From: an uncultured Paracoccaceae bacterium
Lineage (GTDB): Bacteria > Pseudomonadota > Alphaproteobacteria > Rhodobacterales > Rhodobacteraceae
Direction of reading: 5' to 3'
Assembly (NCBI GenBank): GCA_938038825.1
Contig: CALHST010000318.1
Coordinates: 1-10,348, forward strand
DNA: 10,348 bases
Part shown: positions 7,107 through 10,348 of the stretch, one piece after another
Layout of the letters: each line of letters opens with the position of its first letter
How positions within the stretch are numbered: position 1 is the first letter of the stretch
Notes under the pieces: model-generated
The model's input: the letters and a program-made list of their open reading frames with translations, nothing else
Databases searched by the model: none
What the model was told of the DNA's origin: nothing
Translations under genes and position numbers: made by a program

Positions 7107-8068
7107 GCCGCCTTGTCAAACACAGCGTCAATCATGGCCTGCGTGCCTTTGGCGTCCTCTAACGTCCACGGATAGTCGACCCCATCGCGCATAGAACGAC
7201 CAAAGGCCTCAACTTGCAGGACATAATGGTTCACCCTTGGGAACCGTTCAACTGTTCGGGTCATGCCGTTCTCTAAAATCACCTCGGCCTGATCATACAC
7301 ACCCGCATTAAACGGTGCTGTCAGGGTCAAGACACCATCAGTCCCCACAAACGTCATCTGTTGGGCATTGTGCATCCGCATTGAGTTGACCCAATGCGCG
7401 CTAAATCCGTCGAAACGTGCAGAAACACGGGCCAAAACATCAACGCCGTTTTCGAAATCCACATCGGCATGTGTAATTTCAAGGGGTTCTTGCCCTGTTA
7501 ACCAGCGTGTGCAGCCATAGGTATAAACCCCGATATCAGGGATACCACCGCCACCGGTTTCCGGGCGATTGCGGATATTGTCAGAATCTGGATTGTTGTA
7601 TGAAAACAGACCTTCCACATGGCGCAGCGCGCCAATTGCCCCTTGTTCATATAACGCTTTGGCCCGTTGCCACTGTGGATGATGCACAATCATATACGCC
7701 TCAGTCGCAAGGCAGCCTGTTGCGTCGCGCGCAGCAATCAGTCCGTCAATCTCGCCCGCTGACATCGCAATCGGTTTTTCACACAGCACATGTTTGCCAG
7801 CCGCTAACGCCTTCTTGGTCCATTCTACATGGAGATGATTGGGCAGCGGGACATAAACCGCGTCGATCCCCGGATCCGCAAGCAACACGTCATAGTCGTT
7901 GTAAACTTTCAAATCAGGGGCAAATGCAAGAAATCCATCAGCCTTTGACCGATTGGATGTCGCCAAACCCGCCAACCGCGCACCATCTGCGGCATGAATC
8001 GCGCGCGCCATATGTTCTTTCGCAAAATTCGCTGCGCCTAAAATTCCCCAATTCACCGCATCTGCCAT
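7100..8068 (-). CDS. Gfo/Idh/MocA family NAD(P)-dependent oxidoreductase
   Basis: Predicted cytoplasmic sugar or cyclitol dehydrogenase of 322 residues. The N-terminal Rossmann fold shows WGILGAANFA (7-16) as the dinucleotide-binding loop. VYVPLPNHLH (71-80) and CEKPIAM (96-102) follow, the latter with the lysine of the family EKP motif. The C-terminal domain carries GGGGIPDIGVYTYGCTRWL (172-190), where the Asp and Tyr of D.G.Y are typical active-site neighbours. It resembles the group containing NADP-dependent xylose dehydrogenase and dihydrodiol dehydrogenase; the substrate cannot be assigned. The start at 8068 is chosen over an in-frame ATG at 8122 because AGGAG (8076-8080) lies 7 bases upstream and family homology begins at ADAVNWGILG. 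It lies downstream of rpoH on the same strand but beyond a terminator. No terminator is visible after its stop. Confidence 0.9.
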   Translation of the reverse strand: MADAVNWGILGAANFAKEHMARAIHAADGARLAGLATSNRSKADGFLAFAPDLKVYNDYDVLLADPGIDAVYVPLPNHLHVEWTKKALAAGKHVLCEKPIAMSAGEIDGLIAARDATGCLATEAYMIVHHPQWQRAKALYEQGAIGALRHVEGLFSYNNPDSDNIRNRPETGGGGIPDIGVYTYGCTRWLTGQEPLEITHADVDFENGVDVLARVSARFDGFSAHWVNSMRMHNAQQMTFVGTDGVLTLTAPFNAGVYDQAEVILENGMTRTVERFPRVNHYVLQVEAFGRSMRDGVDYPWTLEDAKGTQAMIDAVFDKAAQ

Positions 8069-8075
8069 CCGAGTG

Positions 8076-8080
8076 CTCCT
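8076..8080 (-). promoter_or_regulatory. Ribosome binding site that fixes the oxidoreductase start
   Basis: AGGAG on the minus strand, 7 bases before the ATG at 8068-8066. It argues against the upstream in-frame ATG at 8122-8120. Confidence 0.8.
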
Positions 8081-8141
8081 ACACAATGTACTTCTGACAT
8101 CTGAATAGCTTGGGGACAGCAAATGACGAACCCCTTATCAC

Positions 8142-8175
8142 AAAAAAAGGCGCCCAAGGCGATTGCCCTGGGCGC
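8142..8175 (-). terminator. Intrinsic terminator of rpoH
   Basis: On the minus strand, GCGCCCAGGG (8175-8166) pairs with CCTTGGGCGC (8159-8150) around a 6-base loop. After G8149 comes a run of seven T (8148-8142). The one non-Watson-Crick position is a G-U wobble on the minus-strand RNA but would be an A-C mismatch on plus-strand RNA, which supports minus-strand use. Confidence 0.93.
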
Positions 8176-8201
8176 AAAACGGATGTGAAAGTCAAAAGGG
8201 C

Positions 8202-9098
8202 TCAGGCGCTGGCCAACATGCCCTTTTCCCGTGCCAAGTCGCGCATCTTCTTTTGCAACTTCTCAAATGCCCGGACCTCGATCTGACGGATCCGTTCGCG
8301 ACTGACACTGTACTGACCTGACAGATCTTCCAGCGTAACGGGCTGCTCTGACAAGCGTCGCTGTGTCAGGATATCCTTTTCGCGGTCATTGAGAACCTCA
8401 AGCGATTCCGCCAGCAGCTCGCGGCGCGATTCAAGCTCATCACGCGCTTCGTAGTCGGCCGCCTGATCCGCATCTTCGTCTTCCAGCCAGTCCTGCCATT
8501 GCATGGTGCCTTCGCCTTCGGACCCGACCGTGGCATTCAAAGAGGCATCCCCACCCGACATGCGTCGGTTCATGGAAATCACTTCTTTCTCGGTCACGCC
8601 AAGATCTGTGGCGATGCGCTTCACATTTTCCGGACGCAGATCACCCTCTTCCAGCGCGCCAATTTTGGCCTTTGCTTTACGCAGGTTGAAGAACAGCTTC
8701 TTTTGCGCCGAAGTCGTTCCCAGTTTTACAAGGCTCCACGAGCGCAAGATGTATTCCTGAATAGACGCCCGGATCCACCACATCGCATAGGTCGCCAAAC
8801 GGAACCCTTTTTCAGGGTCAAACCGTTTCACCGCCTGCATCAGGCCAACATTGGCTTCGGAAATCACCTCTGCCTGCGGCAAGCCGTAACCGCGATAGCC
8901 CATGGCAATCTTGGCGGCCAACCGCAGGTGGGAGGTAACCATCTGGTGCGCCGCACCTGTATCTTCTTTTTCGACCCAAGCTTTGGCCAGCATGTACTCT
9001 TCTTCAGGCTCCAAAAGCGGGAACTTACGGATCTCTTGCAGATACCGGTTCAAACCACCTTCTGGGCTTGGTGCGGGAAGATTTGCATAATTCGCCAT
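8202..9098 (-). CDS. rpoH: Heat-shock sigma factor RpoH (sigma-32, RpoHI type)
   Basis: Alternative sigma factor of 298 residues that directs RNA polymerase to heat-shock and stress promoters. Region 1.2/2 covers NRYLQEIRKFPLL (17-29), HLRLAAKIAMGYRGYGLP (57-74) and VISEANVGLMQAVKRFD (78-94). The -10 recognition segment GFRLATYAMWWIRASIQEYI (98-117) follows. The RpoH box, QKKLFFNLR (132-140), identifies the subfamily. Region 4 ends with a helix-turn-helix, VTLEDLSGQYSVSRERIRQI (254-273). Full length and intact. The N-terminus MANYANLPAPSPEGGLNRYL matches the RpoHI rather than the RpoHII form as I recall them from Rhodobacter. The start at 9098 has AAGGGA (9112-9107) 8 bases upstream. It lies downstream of rluD with a 262-base gap that carries a candidate sigma-32-like promoter and a leader hairpin. 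Confidence 0.97.
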   Translation of the reverse strand: MANYANLPAPSPEGGLNRYLQEIRKFPLLEPEEEYMLAKAWVEKEDTGAAHQMVTSHLRLAAKIAMGYRGYGLPQAEVISEANVGLMQAVKRFDPEKGFRLATYAMWWIRASIQEYILRSWSLVKLGTTSAQKKLFFNLRKAKAKIGALEEGDLRPENVKRIATDLGVTEKEVISMNRRMSGGDASLNATVGSEGEGTMQWQDWLEDEDADQAADYEARDELESRRELLAESLEVLNDREKDILTQRRLSEQPVTLEDLSGQYSVSRERIRQIEVRAFEKLQKKMRDLAREKGMLASA

Positions 9099-9106
9099 TG
9101 TGTCAG

Positions 9107-9141
9107 TCCCTTCTTAATGGGGCTAATGTTACCCCTATTAA
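9107..9141 (-). promoter_or_regulatory. rpoH leader hairpin abutting the ribosome binding site
   Basis: On the minus-strand RNA, UUAAU (9141-9137), a bulged A (9136) and GGGG (9135-9132) pair with CCCC (9122-9119) and AUUAA (9118-9114), leaving a 9-base loop. The ribosome binding site GAAGGGA (9113-9107) begins at the next base. The structure is directly visible; a role in temperature or translation control is inference. Confidence 0.55.
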
Positions 9142-9147
9142 CATACC

Positions 9148-9176
9148 ATATGGGAAGCCTCATCCACCTAAACAAG
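9148..9176 (-). promoter_or_regulatory. Candidate sigma-32-like promoter of rpoH
   Basis: Minus strand reads CTTGTTT (9176-9170), then 15 bases, then CCCATAT (9154-9148). This resembles the RpoH consensus CTTGAA with a CCCCATnT or CCTATAT -10 element. A transcript would start near 9140, about 40 bases before the ATG and at the foot of the leader hairpin. No comparable sigma-70 pair was found. Autoregulation is inferred. Confidence 0.4.
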
Positions 9177-9360
9177 TGTTTGCGGCTTTGTTGATGTCAA
9201 TATGGGTGTAAATTCGGACCCGTACAGATGTGTTACCGTGCATTCACGCGCATGTGCTGCGCGTTACAGGCACATATCTGCCAAAACGCACCGTAATACC
9301 CCCATACGAATTTCTAATTCAGATCCGAGTTCGGACAATCGAAGTTCACATATATGCTCT

Positions 9361-10348
9361 TCATTGTTCCAAAATACTCAATAACTGTTTGAAATCACTG
9401 GGAAGCGGCGCTTCAAACCTAAGCTTTCCCCCAGAAATAGGATGCTCAAACCCCAAGATGGCCGCATGCAGGGCTTGGCGCGGAAATGCACCAACCGCTG
9501 CCGCCGCCGTTTCACTCAACGCCGTTTTGGCCAATTTTCGCTTACCGCCATAGACGGGATCGCCAACCAATCCGTGCCCAACATGTGCCATATGCACCCG
9601 AATTTGGTGCGTGCGCCCTGTTTCCAGGCGACATTCGACCAACGCCAGCAAGGGCGGATTTCCAAAGCGTTCCAGCAATCGCGCACGGGTCACAGCGTGA
9701 CGCCCACCGCCAAACAGGACAGCCTGTTTCTGGCGATCGTGTTTGTGGCGGTCCAACCCAGATGTGATTTTCAGCACGCCGCCGCCTTCGAAATTCACCC
9801 CTTTTACGCCGCGGATACGCGGATCAGACACTTCTGGCACGCCGTAACACAACGCCAGATATGCACGTTCCGTACTGTGGGCTGCGAACTGATCCGCCAA
9901 CCCGTGATGGGCCGCGTCATTCTTCGCAACCACCAACAAGCCCGAGGTGTCCTTGTCGATCCGGTGCACAATGCCCGGACGGGCAACGCCCCCCACACCA
10001 GACAAGGCATCCCCACAATGCGCCATAAGCGCGTTGACCAATGTCCCTGATGGTGTTCCCGGCGCAGGATGCACAACCATGCCTGCGGGTTTGTTCACGA
10101 CAATCAGCGCGTCATCTTCGAAGATCACATCCAACGAGATGTCTTCCGCGCCAATATGGCTTTCTGCCGCCTCTTCTATCACGATCTCGATGACGTCGTC
10201 TTCCGCTGTTCGGGCTTTACCATCTGTGACCACAACACCGTTCACAGTAACAGCCCCTGCGCTCACAAGACGGGCAAGACGTGTACGCGACAGCGCCGCA
10301 TCCTCTGGCACATCACGCGCAAGCGCTTTATCAAGACGCGAGGGCGGG
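9361..10348 (-). CDS. rluD: RluA-family 23S rRNA pseudouridine synthase, RluD type (5' partial)
   Basis: Converts uridines of 23S rRNA to pseudouridine; RluD acts on helix 69 (positions 1911, 1915 and 1917 in E. coli numbering) and supports 50S assembly. The frame is open to the right window edge and reads PPSRLDKALARD before the GTG at 10311, so that GTG is internal and only the first few residues are missing. An S4 RNA-binding domain comes first (RLDKALARD through GAVTVNG). The catalytic domain follows with VNKPAGMVVHPAPG and the active-site aspartate in IVHRIDKDTSGLLV (D131 of the 328 visible residues), then RTHQIRVHMAHVGHGLVGDPVYG. The C-terminal end FEAPLPSDF is typical. Related RluC cannot be fully excluded, but the context upstream of rpoH fits RluD in alphaproteobacteria. 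No clear intrinsic terminator follows the stop. Confidence 0.92.
   Translation of the reverse strand, partial: PPSRLDKALARDVPEDAALSRTRLARLVSAGAVTVNGVVVTDGKARTAEDDVIEIVIEEAAESHIGAEDISLDVIFEDDALIVVNKPAGMVVHPAPGTPSGTLVNALMAHCGDALSGVGGVARPGIVHRIDKDTSGLLVVAKNDAAHHGLADQFAAHSTERAYLALCYGVPEVSDPRIRGVKGVNFEGGGVLKITSGLDRHKHDRQKQAVLFGGGRHAVTRARLLERFGNPPLLALVECRLETGRTHQIRVHMAHVGHGLVGDPVYGGKRKLAKTALSETAAAAVGAFPRQALHAAILGFEHPISGGKLRFEAPLPSDFKQLLSILEQ

Noticed and set aside
7507..8097. 196-codon plus-strand open frame
   Set aside because: Antisense to the oxidoreductase; composition atypical (many Gln, His, Pro, Ser) and no family resemblance.
8499..9194. 231-codon plus-strand open frame
   Set aside because: Antisense to rpoH and crossing its promoter; rpoH is unmistakable on the other strand.
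9202..9553. Two short plus-strand open frames (60 and 107 codons) in and beyond the rluD-rpoH gap
   Set aside because: Neither has a convincing ribosome binding site or protein-like sequence, and the longer one runs into the rluD coding region antisense.

Overview
This window looks like ordinary chromosomal DNA of a Rhodobacterales (Roseobacter-group) alphaproteobacterium. The inference rests on three things. The heat-shock sigma factor starts with the MANYANLPAPSPEGG form that I associate with RpoHI of Rhodobacter relatives. It sits directly downstream of an RluD-type pseudouridine synthase. The ATP-dependent DNA ligase is of the 'cisplatin damage response' type common in this group. I saw no mobile element, CRISPR array, tRNA, rRNA or phage gene. 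No gene set here looks to me like a new defence or biosynthetic system.

Layout. Positions 1-4897 hold four plus-strand genes: the 3' part of an ATP-dependent DNA ligase, a PlsC-like acyltransferase, a LigI-like amidohydrolase and an M3-family oligoendopeptidase F. Gaps are 30, 45 and 97 bases, and a strong intrinsic terminator (4926-4962) closes the run. A 302-base gap then leads to a monocistronic exported PilJ/NarX-type sensor-domain protein (5200-6087) with its own terminator (6111-6149). Next is a family-2-like glycosyltransferase (6228-7106). Its stop overlaps by 7 bases the stop of a convergent Gfo/Idh/MocA oxidoreductase (7100-8068, minus). The rest is minus strand: rluD (9361-10348, cut by the window edge), a 262-base gap, then rpoH (8202-9098) with a clear terminator (8142-8175) separating it from the oxidoreductase.

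How the genes work together. There is no single pathway. The first four genes could be co-transcribed, but their functions (DNA repair, lipid acylation, lactone hydrolysis, peptide turnover) do not form an obvious system. rluD (ribosome assembly) and rpoH (heat-shock transcription) are a housekeeping pair. The most interesting non-coding signals are around rpoH: a sigma-32-like promoter candidate (9148-9176) that would imply autoregulation, and a hairpin (9114-9141) that ends where the ribosome binding site begins. The pepF leader also carries two adjacent inverted repeats. The PilJ-domain protein contains two tandem copies of the sensor motif, each with a cysteine at the equivalent position.
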